Below, piece after piece: positions 17,097-25,004 of a stretch of 64,000 nt of DNA. How positions within the stretch are numbered: position 1 is the first letter of the stretch; each line of letters begins with the position of its first letter. The translations under genes were made by a program, and so were the position numbers. The notes under the pieces are model-generated. The model did not search any database. It was not told the origin of the DNA and was given only the letters and a program-made list of their open reading frames with translations. This DNA is from VAZQ01 sp963835165 (GTDB taxonomy: Bacteria > Pseudomonadota > Alphaproteobacteria > Rhizobiales > Xanthobacteraceae), in NCBI GenBank assembly GCA_963835165.1, contig CAWIGD010000044.1, positions 62,001 through 126,000 on the forward strand, given 5' to 3'.

Positions 17097-18080
17097 ATGG
17101 GCGTCGTGCGCGCGCTGCTTTGCGCCGTTGTGCTGATCGTCGCGGGCGAGGCAACCGCACAGATGCAGCCGGGACAGAATTGGCCGGTGCGCCCCGTCAA
17201 GCTGATCGTGGCAACCGGTCCGGGGCTCGCCACCGATATCATGGCACGGCTGCTGAGCGAGGGTGTCTCGCGGACGCTCGGACAGCAAATGTTCGTGGAG
17301 AATATGCCCGGCGCCTCCGGGATTGTCGGGGCAGGCGCGGCTGCGCGCGCGCCCAATGATGGCTACACGTTCTTCTTCGCCAATGCGTCCGGCCTGACGT
17401 CCAACATGTTCATGATCAAGTCGCTGCCCTACGACCCGACACGTGACTACACACCAGTGGCCATGGTCTGCGACAGCGGGCCGTTCGTCGTCGCAGTCCA
17501 TCCCGATCTGCCGGTGAAGACGCTTGCGGAGCTGATTGTCTATGCCAAGGCGCAGCCCGGCAAGCTTTCCTACGCCGTTGACGCCTCGAGCGGCTTCGGC
17601 GTGGTCGCCGGCAAGCTCATGAACAAACGCGCTGCCATGGAGATGGTCGAAGTGCCCTACCGGGCGACCGCCCAGATGCTGCAAGATGCCGCAACGGGAA
17701 CCATCCAGCTGATGATCTCTTCCGTCGCCGCGTCGGACGCCTTCGTCAAGGCCGGCAAGTTGCGCCGCATCGCCATCAGCTCCGAACGGCGCTTTCCCGG
17801 CATGGAGGACCTGCCCACCATCGGCGAGACGCTGCCTGGCTTCGTGGTCGACGGCTGGTTTGCCGTCGTAGCCCCGGCCGGTACTCCGGCATCCATCGTT
17901 GCGCGCCTCAATCAGGAGATCGCACATTTCCTTGCGGACCCGGGCGTGCGCCAGCGCATCCTGGGGTTCGGGCTGGCACCGAGCGGGTCGGGCAGCCCGG
18001 AAGCGACGACCGAGTTCATCCGGGCGGACCAGGAGCGATGGCGCAGCCTAGTCAAGGAGCTCGGCATCGAGCCGCAATGA
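17097..18080 (+). CDS. Tripartite tricarboxylate transporter receptor (TctC/Bug family)
   Basis: The product has 327 residues: a signal peptide (about 1-22, cut after TAQ), then a periplasmic solute-binding fold. Typical motifs are WPVRPVKLIV, PGASGIVGA and ANDGYTFF-like PNDGYTFFFA. These receptors bind carboxylates or related small acids and deliver them to TctA/TctB membrane proteins. No tctA or tctB is in the window, as is common for the many orphan Bug receptors of Proteobacteria. A GGGAGG site lies before the ATG. It sits between infC and rpmI, on the opposite strand. Confidence 0.93.
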   Translation: MGVVRALLCAVVLIVAGEATAQMQPGQNWPVRPVKLIVATGPGLATDIMARLLSEGVSRTLGQQMFVENMPGASGIVGAGAAARAPNDGYTFFFANASGLTSNMFMIKSLPYDPTRDYTPVAMVCDSGPFVVAVHPDLPVKTLAELIVYAKAQPGKLSYAVDASSGFGVVAGKLMNKRAAMEMVEVPYRATAQMLQDAATGTIQLMISSVAASDAFVKAGKLRRIAISSERRFPGMEDLPTIGETLPGFVVDGWFAVVAPAGTPASIVARLNQEIAHFLADPGVRQRILGFGLAPSGSGSPEATTEFIRADQERWRSLVKELGIEPQ

Positions 18081-18182
18081 CGGGAAAAGCTGGTCGGCGC
18101 CGGTGACCGGAAACAGCGATGCCGGCGTCGACAACGATCGACGGCGGTTTCTGATCACCGGCTACTGATTACTGCCCCACCA

Positions 18183-18721
18183 TCACCGCGGCGCCAGCAC
18201 CATCACCACCTGGCGGCCTTCGAAACGCGGCTCCTGCTCGACCTTGGCGAGTTTGGAGGTGTCGTCCTTGACGCGGTTGAGGAGCTGATAGCCCAGTTCC
18301 TGATGCGCCATCTCACGCCCGCGGAAGCGCAGCGTGACCTTCACCTTGTCGCCCTCTTCGAAAAAGCGCTGCATGGAGCGCATCTTCACGTCGTAATCGT
18401 GGTCGTCGATCATCGGCCGGAGCTTGATCTCCTTGACCTCGACCACCTTCTGTTTCTTGCGCGCTTCCGCCGCCTTCTTCTGGGCCTGGTATTTGTATTT
18501 GCCGTAATCGAGAATTTTGCAGACGGGGGGGACGAATTGGGGGCGATCTCGACGAGATCAAGCCCGGCCTCTTGCGCTCTGTCCAAAGCAATCTGGATCT
18601 CAACGGGCCCATGATTATGGCCGGTCTGGTCGATCAGTTGGACTTCGCGAACTCGGATCTCCTCGTTGATGCGCGGGCCGTCCTTCGGGGCGGGCTGCGC
18701 GGGTCTCATTGGACGACGAAT
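18183..18721 (-). CDS. infC: Translation initiation factor IF-3 (reading frame broken by one base)
   Basis: IF-3 binds the 30S subunit, checks the start codon and keeps subunits apart. The N-terminal domain (INEEIRVREVQLIDQTG) is read in one frame and the C-terminal domain (VVEVKEIKLRPMIDDHDYDV to the end) in another. The break is at a run of seven G on the plus strand (18525-18531); with eight, the protein reads SSPPVCKILDYGKYKYQ and is a normal 179 residues. The likely start is ATT at 18721, nine bases after GAGGAG, giving MRRPMRPAQ, as in other alphaproteobacteria; the ATG at 18709 is an alternative. The gene is essential, so a sequencing error is likely. Confidence 0.93.
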
Positions 18722-18902
18722 GGCTCTACTCTCCTCATGCTGTTGCGACGGCCTGCTACCGCAGGTCCCCAAAGGATCAGTACAAAACCGCCATAAGTCA
18801 ACGGCTAATCGCCGTGCCTGGCGGCCATTTCCCACATTCCGGGCGGTGACGTTCGCCGCCGGCGGACGGGCCGGCTCGCCCGCGATGCAACTGGAACGCG
18901 CC

Positions 18903-18979
18903 GCTGGTGTCCCGTTTCCGACGTTCGTATCATCTCGCAGCACCCGCTTTTACGAACGTCGGAACAAAGGGACACTAGC
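18903..18979. repeat. Long inverted repeat (hairpin) between infC and the glycosyltransferase
   Basis: Arms of about 27 bases (18903-18929 and 18951-18979) pair almost fully around a 21-base loop. The inner 12 bases (TCCGACGTTCGTA) match exactly and the outer GTGTCCC/GGGACAC match too; a two-base bulge lies between. It has the look of a palindromic mobile repeat or a processed REP-type element. There is no T-run, so it is not a plain terminator. Confidence 0.6.
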
Positions 18980-18988
18980 AAGTCGGAT

Positions 18989-19010
18989 TCTAGTGTGGCG
19001 CCACACTAGA
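18989..19010. repeat. Perfect 22-bp palindrome at the glycosyltransferase stop codon
   Basis: TCTAGTGTGGCGCCACACTAGA reads the same on both strands and covers the TAG stop (19006-19008) of the glycosyltransferase gene. One half (CTAGTG) can also pair with CACTAG at 18973-18978 of the neighbouring repeat, so two foldings compete. It may end or protect the transcript, or be a protein-binding site. Confidence 0.55.
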
Positions 19011-20214
19011 CGTCGAGCGCGAGCAGCGACGTGTAGACTGCGCTGGTCGCGACGGCAACGCTCTGCGGGGCGAACATGTATTCGGCGAATTGTCGTGCGC
19101 GCGCCGCCATCGTGCGGTACGCGACATCGTCGAGGGAAAGCGCGGCGCTGATCGCGCGAGCGAATTCCGTCGCGTCGCCGGTCTTTGCCACCCATCCCGT
19201 GCGCACATTCTCCGGCATTTCCGGCGGCGCCGCTACATGCTCCGGCAAAATCCCGAGGCCGGAGGTGACGACCGGCCGCCCCATGGCCTGCGCCTGCGCC
19301 ACCACTCGCCCGAGGACCGGCGGCTCGATCGCGGGCACGACCACGGTATCCGCGGCGGCAAATGCCGCAGGCATGTCGCGGCAGTGGCCGGTCAGCCGGA
19401 TGCAGGCCTGCACGCCTTTGGCGCGCGCTTCGTCCGCGACGAAACGCGCATATTTGCCATGGGTGCGATGTTCGCCCGCGAGCACGAAAACGAATCCGTG
19501 CGCGCCGTCGTCCACAAGCGCGCGCGCGACGTCGGGCAGCATCAGCTGACCATTCCAAGGGGCGACGCGCCCCGGAACGAGCAGGATTCGGGCGTCGTCC
19601 GGAATCTTCCAGGTCTTGCGCAATGCCTCGACGCGCTCGCGATCAACGGTCGCGGGGTCGAATGCCGCTATGTCGATCTCGCGTGGAATGACCGTGATCC
19701 GGTCGGGCGTGAGCGCGTAACGGGCGATCATCGGTGCTGCGGCGAAGTTCGACGGCGTGATCACCCGGTCGCCGCGCGCGAGCGCGCCCGCCCAGTAGGC
19801 GCTTACTCCCGATGTGGCCGGTACGTCGGGAAGCGTGGTGACGAGCCAGACCGCGACTTGCGCCGCGGCCATGCTGGCGATCCAGGCGCCGCCCACGCTC
19901 TGGGCATGCACGATGTCGACCCGCTCGGATGCGATCAGCTTTTCAAGCGTGTGCGCGCTGCGCCTGAGCTTGAGCGGATTGGCCGTGGCATTCACCAGCG
20001 GAACCCATTCGCCGCCGAAGGCCTTGAGTTCGGCCGCGAGCGGCCCATCCTCGGCGGCGACGAGCGCGCGGGCGCCGGATTGCAGCAGCGCGGCAGCAAC
20101 AGTGAGCGCGGCGCGGGCCGAGGGCTCCTCGCGCAAGGCGGGCACGATCTGCAAGATGGTCGCTCCGGCCAGTGTGCGCGGCGGAGCGTGCGTGTCGTCG
20201 CTTTCGTTGCTCAC
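19006..20214 (-). CDS. Glycosyltransferase family 4 protein
   Basis: The product has about 402 residues with the two-domain GT-B fold. The N-terminal domain starts ATILQIVPAL and holds AAALLQSGARALVAAEDGP; the C-terminal domain has LLVPGRVAPWNGQ and the donor-binding region AADTVVVPAIEPPVLGRVVA. It should transfer a sugar from a nucleotide donor, probably in cell-surface polysaccharide or LPS synthesis. The GTG at 20214 gives a start (VSNESDD) like those of relatives and has a GGGGGA upstream; an ATG at 20268 is possible. It diverges from the hydrolase gene. Confidence 0.85.
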   Translation of the reverse strand: MSNESDDTHAPPRTLAGATILQIVPALREEPSARAALTVAAALLQSGARALVAAEDGPLAAELKAFGGEWVPLVNATANPLKLRRSAHTLEKLIASERVDIVHAQSVGGAWIASMAAAQVAVWLVTTLPDVPATSGVSAYWAGALARGDRVITPSNFAAAPMIARYALTPDRITVIPREIDIAAFDPATVDRERVEALRKTWKIPDDARILLVPGRVAPWNGQLMLPDVARALVDDGAHGFVFVLAGEHRTHGKYARFVADEARAKGVQACIRLTGHCRDMPAAFAAADTVVVPAIEPPVLGRVVAQAQAMGRPVVTSGLGILPEHVAAPPEMPENVRTGWVAKTGDATEFARAISAALSLDDVAYRTMAARARQFAEYMFAPQSVAVATSAVYTSLLALDV

Positions 20215-20351
20215 TGAGCTTATTCCCCCGGCCAGCGCCGGCCTAAATCCCGCAGGGCGCGCTTGCATTCAATGGCAGCATGCGGCGAAAACACGGCACG
20301 GCCCGACTTGCAATACAAATGCGCCCCCAAGTCCCAATCCAGACCCCGCCA

Positions 20352-21125
20352 ATGACCGATCTTTGCCTGAAATTCCTGAATGTTGGAACCGGTATTGCGG
20401 CCCGCCGCATCGCCGTCCGGACGCGCGAGGGTGCGGCCCCCGGACTGTTCTGGCTCGGGGGCTTCAAGTCCGACATGAAGGGCACCAAGGCACAGGCACT
20501 CGACCTATGGGCGCGGGACCATGGCCGCGCCATGACGCGCTTCGATTATTCCGGCCACGGCGAGTCCGAGGGCGATTTCATCGACGGCACCGTCGGCCGA
20601 TGGCTCGAAGAGAGCATGGCGGTGTTCGATGCCTGCTGCCGCGGTCCGCAGGTGGTGATCGGCTCGTCCATGGGCGGATGGCTCGCTCTGCTGCTTGCGC
20701 GGGAGCTGGCGCGGCGCGCGCAGGCGGACCCGAGCTTAGCCTCCCTTGTGCTGATCGCGCCCGCGGTGGACTTTACCGAAGAGCTGATGTGGAAGCGCTT
20801 CCCGCCGGAGATCAAGCGCGAGATCGAGCAGGCCGGCGTGTGGGCGCGGCCGTCGCAATATTCCGACCAGCCCTATCTCATTACCCGCGGCCTGATCGAG
20901 GAGGGGCGCAGTCATCTTCTGCTCGACAACATGATCGAAACCGGTTGTCCGGTCCGCATCCTTCAGGGCGTGCAGGATCCCGACGTGCCGTGGCAGCACG
21001 CGGTCGAGCTGAGCTCCCGGTTTGCCCAGGACGACGTGGTGCTCACGTTGGTCAAGGACGGAGACCACCGCCTGTCGCGCCCCGAGGATATCGAGCGGCT
21101 CATCGCGGCGGTCGCCGAATTCTAG
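20352..21125 (+). CDS. Alpha/beta hydrolase
   Basis: The product has 257 residues and a serine hydrolase fold. The nucleophile elbow is GSSMGGW (Ser about residue 100). The acid is probably the Asp in QDPDVPW and the base the His in DGDHRLSR. FDYSGHGESEGDF near residue 65 is typical of the superfamily. It resembles palmitoyl-protein thioesterase/ABHD10-like hydrolases, but the substrate is unknown. The ATG at 20352 gives the natural start MTDLCLKFL. Confidence 0.85.
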   Translation: MTDLCLKFLNVGTGIAARRIAVRTREGAAPGLFWLGGFKSDMKGTKAQALDLWARDHGRAMTRFDYSGHGESEGDFIDGTVGRWLEESMAVFDACCRGPQVVIGSSMGGWLALLLARELARRAQADPSLASLVLIAPAVDFTEELMWKRFPPEIKREIEQAGVWARPSQYSDQPYLITRGLIEEGRSHLLLDNMIETGCPVRILQGVQDPDVPWQHAVELSSRFAQDDVVLTLVKDGDHRLSRPEDIERLIAAVAEF

Positions 21126-21164
21126 GGCGCGGGCAGAACGGTTTTTCGCACCGGATCAAGCCGC

Positions 21165-22082
21165 CTAAGCCGGCGCTGCCGGCGTGGGGACGGCGAGATG
21201 ATCGCCGGCTCGATACAGTGCCTGCAGGCCGTCGCGGTACGTGGGGTAACGCAGCTTCACGCCGAGCACGGTTTTGAGCTTGTCGTTGCGCGCGCGAATG
21301 CAGCCCTCGTAGAAGCTCAGCGCGAGCGGTGAGAGCAACGAGGGAGCCTGCGCATAGGGAATTTCCGGCGGTGGCTCGATCCCGAGCAGACGCGCCGCAA
21401 ATGCGATTTGATCGCTGGGCGGGGCCGGCTCGTCATCGACGACGTTGAACACCCCGTCGGCTAGCCGTTCGAAAGCTGCGTCGATCGCCTGCGCGATGTC
21501 GTAGACGTGGACGCGGTTCGATACATGGCCTGGCTTGGCGATGCGATGCACCGTGCCGCGCAGAAGCCTGACCATTCCGTTCTGTCCGGGGCCATAGATG
21601 CCGCCGAGCCGCAGGATCGTCACCGGCATCTCCCGCCGCGCTCCCAGCGCCTGCCAGGCGCGCTCGGCATCGATGCGCGCGTGACCGCGGCGGGCATGGG
21701 CGGAGACCACCGGCGTCGTCTCGTCGATCCAGGCGCCGCCGCTGTCACCGTAGACGCCGAGCGTCGAGAGGTAGACCACGGACCGCAGCCGCGGCGCCCG
21801 CGCTATGTCGTCTCCGAACGCGGCAAGGACGGGGTCGCGGCCGTCGGCGGGTGCGGCGGATATCAGCAGCGCATCGGCCAGCGCGATGGCGGCCGCGAGT
21901 TGCGGCGACGTAGCATCGAACCGCAGCGCCTCGATCGATCGGCCGCCGAGCAATTCGCGGCCGAGGTCAGCGGCGCGGTCTTCGCTGCGCGTGGTGGCGA
22001 CGATGCAGTCGAAGCGTGCGCCGAATTCGGCGACGTAGTGCCGGGCGCAGTAGCCGAGTCCGATACAAAGGAGCGTGGGCAT
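21165..22082 (-). CDS. NAD(P)-dependent epimerase/dehydratase-like protein (YeeZ type)
   Basis: The product has 305 residues and an extended-SDR Rossmann fold with a reduced nucleotide motif (IGLGYCARHY). STLGVYGDSGG is at the place of the active-site Ser/Tyr region, but the usual Y-x3-K is changed to RRGHARIDAE, so catalysis is doubtful. This pattern matches the YeeZ-like atypical SDR group of unknown role. The start ATG shares its A with the queG stop (TGATG), so translation is coupled to queG. Confidence 0.75.
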   Translation of the reverse strand: MPTLLCIGLGYCARHYVAEFGARFDCIVATTRSEDRAADLGRELLGGRSIEALRFDATSPQLAAAIALADALLISAAPADGRDPVLAAFGDDIARAPRLRSVVYLSTLGVYGDSGGAWIDETTPVVSAHARRGHARIDAERAWQALGARREMPVTILRLGGIYGPGQNGMVRLLRGTVHRIAKPGHVSNRVHVYDIAQAIDAAFERLADGVFNVVDDEPAPPSDQIAFAARLLGIEPPPEIPYAQAPSLLSPLALSFYEGCIRARNDKLKTVLGVKLRYPTYRDGLQALYRAGDHLAVPTPAAPA

Positions 22083-23221
22083 CAAGCCGCGGCCGCCCCG
22101 AGCGCCGCCGTCCATTCGTCTGCGACCAGTGGCTCGCTTTCCTGCGGCTGCCGCGCCGCCGCCAAAGCAGCGAGCCGTTCCGGCGGGAGCAGCCGGCTCA
22201 GCGCCCACACCGCCGCGCCGCGCACCAGCGGCGAAGAATCCGCCAACAATCGGACGGCTTCGGCCGCGAGCGTGGTGTCGCCCGAATTGCCGATCGCGAC
22301 CAGCACGTTGCGCACAAAACGATCGCGTCCAATCCGCTTGACCGGCGATTTCGAAAACATCTTTCGAAACGCTGGATCGTCGAGGCGGGCGAGGTCAACC
22401 AGCCGGGCGGCGTGCAACTCATCACGCGACGCCAGCCGCATCTCATGGCCGGCGCGCGCAAACTTGTTCCACGGACAGACCGCCAGGCAATCATCGCAAC
22501 CATAGATGCGGTTTCCGATGGCCGCGCGCAGTTCACGCGGGATGGGTCCCTTGTGCTCGATGGTGAGATACGAAATGCAGCGGCGCGCATCGAGCCGATA
22601 AGGTGCGGGGAACGCGGCCGTGGGACAGATGTCGATACAGGCGCGACAGGTGCCGCAGTAATCGGTCTCCGGAACGTCCGGCGGCAGGTCGAGCGTGGTG
22701 AAGATCGCGCCGAGGAACAACCACGACCCGAATTGACGCGAGACCAGATTGGTGTGCTTGCCCTGCCAACCCAGACCGGCCGCGGCGGCGAGCGGCTTCT
22801 CCATCACCGCCGCGGTGTCGACGAACACCTTCACATCGCCGCCGGCTTGCGCGATGAGCCAACGCGCGAGTGCCTTGAGCCGCGGCTTGATGATGTCGTG
22901 GTAGTCGTCGGCCTGGGCATAGACCGAGATGGCGCCGCGGTCGCGCCTGCGCAGGATCGCCAGTGGATCGGTGTCGGGGCCGTAGTTCAGCCCCAGGACG
23001 ATGACGGAGCGCACCTGCGGCCACAACGCGCGCGGATTGCCGCGGCGCGCAGCGGTCGTTGCCATCCATTCCATGTCGCCGTGGGCGCCGTCAGCCAGGA
23101 ACTGCTGCAGTCGCTCCGACGCGAGCGGAATCGAATCGGGCCGCGTGATGCCGATGGTGTCGAAGCCATGCTGCCGCGCGGCGCGCGCCAGCGCCGCTTT
23201 GAGCGCCGATGGATCGCTCAG
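22082..23221 (-). CDS. queG: Epoxyqueuosine reductase
   Basis: QueG makes the last step to queuosine in tRNA, reducing epoxyqueuosine with a cobalamin and two [4Fe-4S] clusters. The cluster motifs are CGTCRACIDICP and GCDDCLAVCP; the C-terminal part has a HEAT-like repeat. With a start at CTG 23221 it has 379 residues, the same as the E. coli enzyme. No ATG, GTG or TTG is found near that place; the first ATG downstream would remove over 50 residues, and a TTG 70 codons upstream overlaps the GST gene in an unlikely way. The CTG overlaps the GST stop (CTGA). Confidence 0.92.
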   Translation of the reverse strand: MSDPSALKAALARAARQHGFDTIGITRPDSIPLASERLQQFLADGAHGDMEWMATTAARRGNPRALWPQVRSVIVLGLNYGPDTDPLAILRRRDRGAISVYAQADDYHDIIKPRLKALARWLIAQAGGDVKVFVDTAAVMEKPLAAAAGLGWQGKHTNLVSRQFGSWLFLGAIFTTLDLPPDVPETDYCGTCRACIDICPTAAFPAPYRLDARRCISYLTIEHKGPIPRELRAAIGNRIYGCDDCLAVCPWNKFARAGHEMRLASRDELHAARLVDLARLDDPAFRKMFSKSPVKRIGRDRFVRNVLVAIGNSGDTTLAAEAVRLLADSSPLVRGAAVWALSRLLPPERLAALAAARQPQESEPLVADEWTAALGAAAA

Positions 23222-23910
23222 AAGTCGAGGTCCGCGTATGTTTCCGACGGCGGGATTCCGGCCAGCGTCTCGGCCAGCAGCGGACGAAACGACGGGCGCG
23301 ATTTCACTTGCGCGTACCAGGTCTTCGCCGCCTCGTCCTCGTCCCATGGCACGTCGCCCAGATAGTCGGCAGCCGACAGGTGCGCGGCCGCGGCCAGATC
23401 GGCGTAGCTCATCCGCGGGCCCGCCAGCCAATCGCGCGTGCGCACCAGCCAGCCGATATAGGCCAGATGATAGCGCATGTTGTGGCGAGCCGCACGGATC
23501 GCCTCGGTGTCCGGCGATCCGCCTCCGGAACTCACCGGCATCTGCCGCTTGTACAACCGCTCCATGGTGAGCGGTCCGCTGACCTCGGCGAAGAATTTGT
23601 CGTTGAACCAGTTCATGAGCCGGCGCACTTCGACGCGCGGCCCGGGCTCACGCGGCAGCAGGCGTTGTTCGCCGATCTCGACGCCTCTCGTTTCGTCGAG
23701 ATATTCGGCGATGATCCCCGCGCCGGGAATGGCGGGGTAGCCTTCCTCCACCAGCACCGGCGTGGTGCAGTCGGGATTGAGGGCCAGAAACTCCTGGCGG
23801 CGCTCCCACACGCGCTCCTCGACCATGCGCGCGGTGATGCCAAATTCGCCGAGCGCCAGGCGTACGAAACGCGAGTGCGGGCAGAATGGGTGATGAAACA
23901 ACGTCAGCAT
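23218..23910 (-). CDS. Glutathione S-transferase family protein
   Basis: The product has 230 residues. The N-terminal thioredoxin-like domain (1-80) has the motif FCPHSRFVR, like omega/beta-type GSTs with a catalytic Cys, and GIIAEYLDE for glutathione binding. The C-terminal helical domain holds MSYADLAAAAHLSAADYLGD. It may detoxify electrophiles or reduce mixed disulfides. It is the first gene of a minus-strand unit GST-queG-epimerase with overlapping ends. Confidence 0.9.
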   Translation of the reverse strand: MLTLFHHPFCPHSRFVRLALGEFGITARMVEERVWERRQEFLALNPDCTTPVLVEEGYPAIPGAGIIAEYLDETRGVEIGEQRLLPREPGPRVEVRRLMNWFNDKFFAEVSGPLTMERLYKRQMPVSSGGGSPDTEAIRAARHNMRYHLAYIGWLVRTRDWLAGPRMSYADLAAAAHLSAADYLGDVPWDEDEAAKTWYAQVKSRPSFRPLLAETLAGIPPSETYADLDF

Positions 23911-24129
23911 GCGGCTTTAAGGATTGCGGCGATCTCGCGGCGCGCGGATCCCACGGGGGCGGTCAAACTAGATTGCGCCGGACCCTCTGGATAGAGCCCG
24001 GGAGCAACCTGTGCAATGTTCCCCCTTCCCCGTTGCTCGCGGGTTAATGATGCGGGAAAAGCGCATTTGCCAGACCTCCCGCGCCCGGTGCTGCGCGGCG
24101 CCTTATCCTTCCTGCCCGCGGAGCCCATC

Positions 24130-24936
24130 ATGTTGCTCGATCTGTTCAAGGCAATTGTCCTCGGCGTCGTCGAGGGGCTGACCGAATTCGTGCCGGTATC
24201 CTCGACGGGCCATCTCCTCCTGGTCCAGCAGTTCTTCGGCTTCGACGACGACGATTTCGGCAAGACCTTCGCCGTGCTCATCCAGTTCGGCGCGATCCTG
24301 GCGCTGTTGTCGATATATTTTTTCCGTATCTGGCAGCTCGCGATCGGCATGTTCAAGGACCCGGCGGCGCAACGATTCATCATCGGGGTGCTGATCGCAT
24401 TTCTGCCGGCGGCGCTGGTCGGAGCGGTCGCTCACGACTTCATAAAATCGGTATTGTTCAACGTCTGGATCGTCTGCTTCACCCTGATCGTCGGCGGCGC
24501 CATTCTGCTGTGGGTCGATCGGATGGACCTCGATACCCGTTATCACGACGCCACGCGGTTTTCATTGCCGATGTATCTGGTCATCGGCCTGGCGCAGTGC
24601 GTGTCCATGATTCCCGGGGTTTCGCGCTCGGGCGCCACCATCGTGTCCGCCATGCTGCTGGGCGCCGACCGGCGTTCGGCGGCGGAGTTCTCGTTCTGGC
24701 TCGCGATGCCGACGATGGCCGGCGCCTTTGCCTACGATCTCTACAAGAGCCGCGCGCAGATGAGCATGGACAATTCGATCCTCGTGGCCGTCGGCTTCGC
24801 GGTGTCGTTCATTTGCGCCTGGATCGTGGTGAAGACGTTTCTTGGCTACGTGGAGCGCCATGGCTTCGCGCTGTTCGCCTGGTGGCGCGTTGTGGTCGGA
24901 TCGCTTGGGCTGATCGCGTTGGCGCTCGGCTACTGA
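24130..24936 (+). CDS. uppP: Undecaprenyl-diphosphatase
   Basis: UppP (BacA, 268 residues) removes a phosphate from undecaprenyl diphosphate at the inner membrane to recycle the lipid carrier for peptidoglycan and other polymers. The two catalytic motifs are clear: GVVEGLTEFVPVSSTGH near residue 15 and PGVSRSGATI near residue 165. About eight membrane helices are seen. The ATG at 24130 gives MLLDLFKAIV, the family start. Confidence 0.97.
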   Translation: MLLDLFKAIVLGVVEGLTEFVPVSSTGHLLLVQQFFGFDDDDFGKTFAVLIQFGAILALLSIYFFRIWQLAIGMFKDPAAQRFIIGVLIAFLPAALVGAVAHDFIKSVLFNVWIVCFTLIVGGAILLWVDRMDLDTRYHDATRFSLPMYLVIGLAQCVSMIPGVSRSGATIVSAMLLGADRRSAAEFSFWLAMPTMAGAFAYDLYKSRAQMSMDNSILVAVGFAVSFICAWIVVKTFLGYVERHGFALFAWWRVVVGSLGLIALALGY

Positions 24937-25004
24937 CGCGGACGATGTTGTAAGGCGCGGTGGGCGAATCGCGAGCCTGGCCACGCGCCATTCGCCGCTC
25001 GCCC

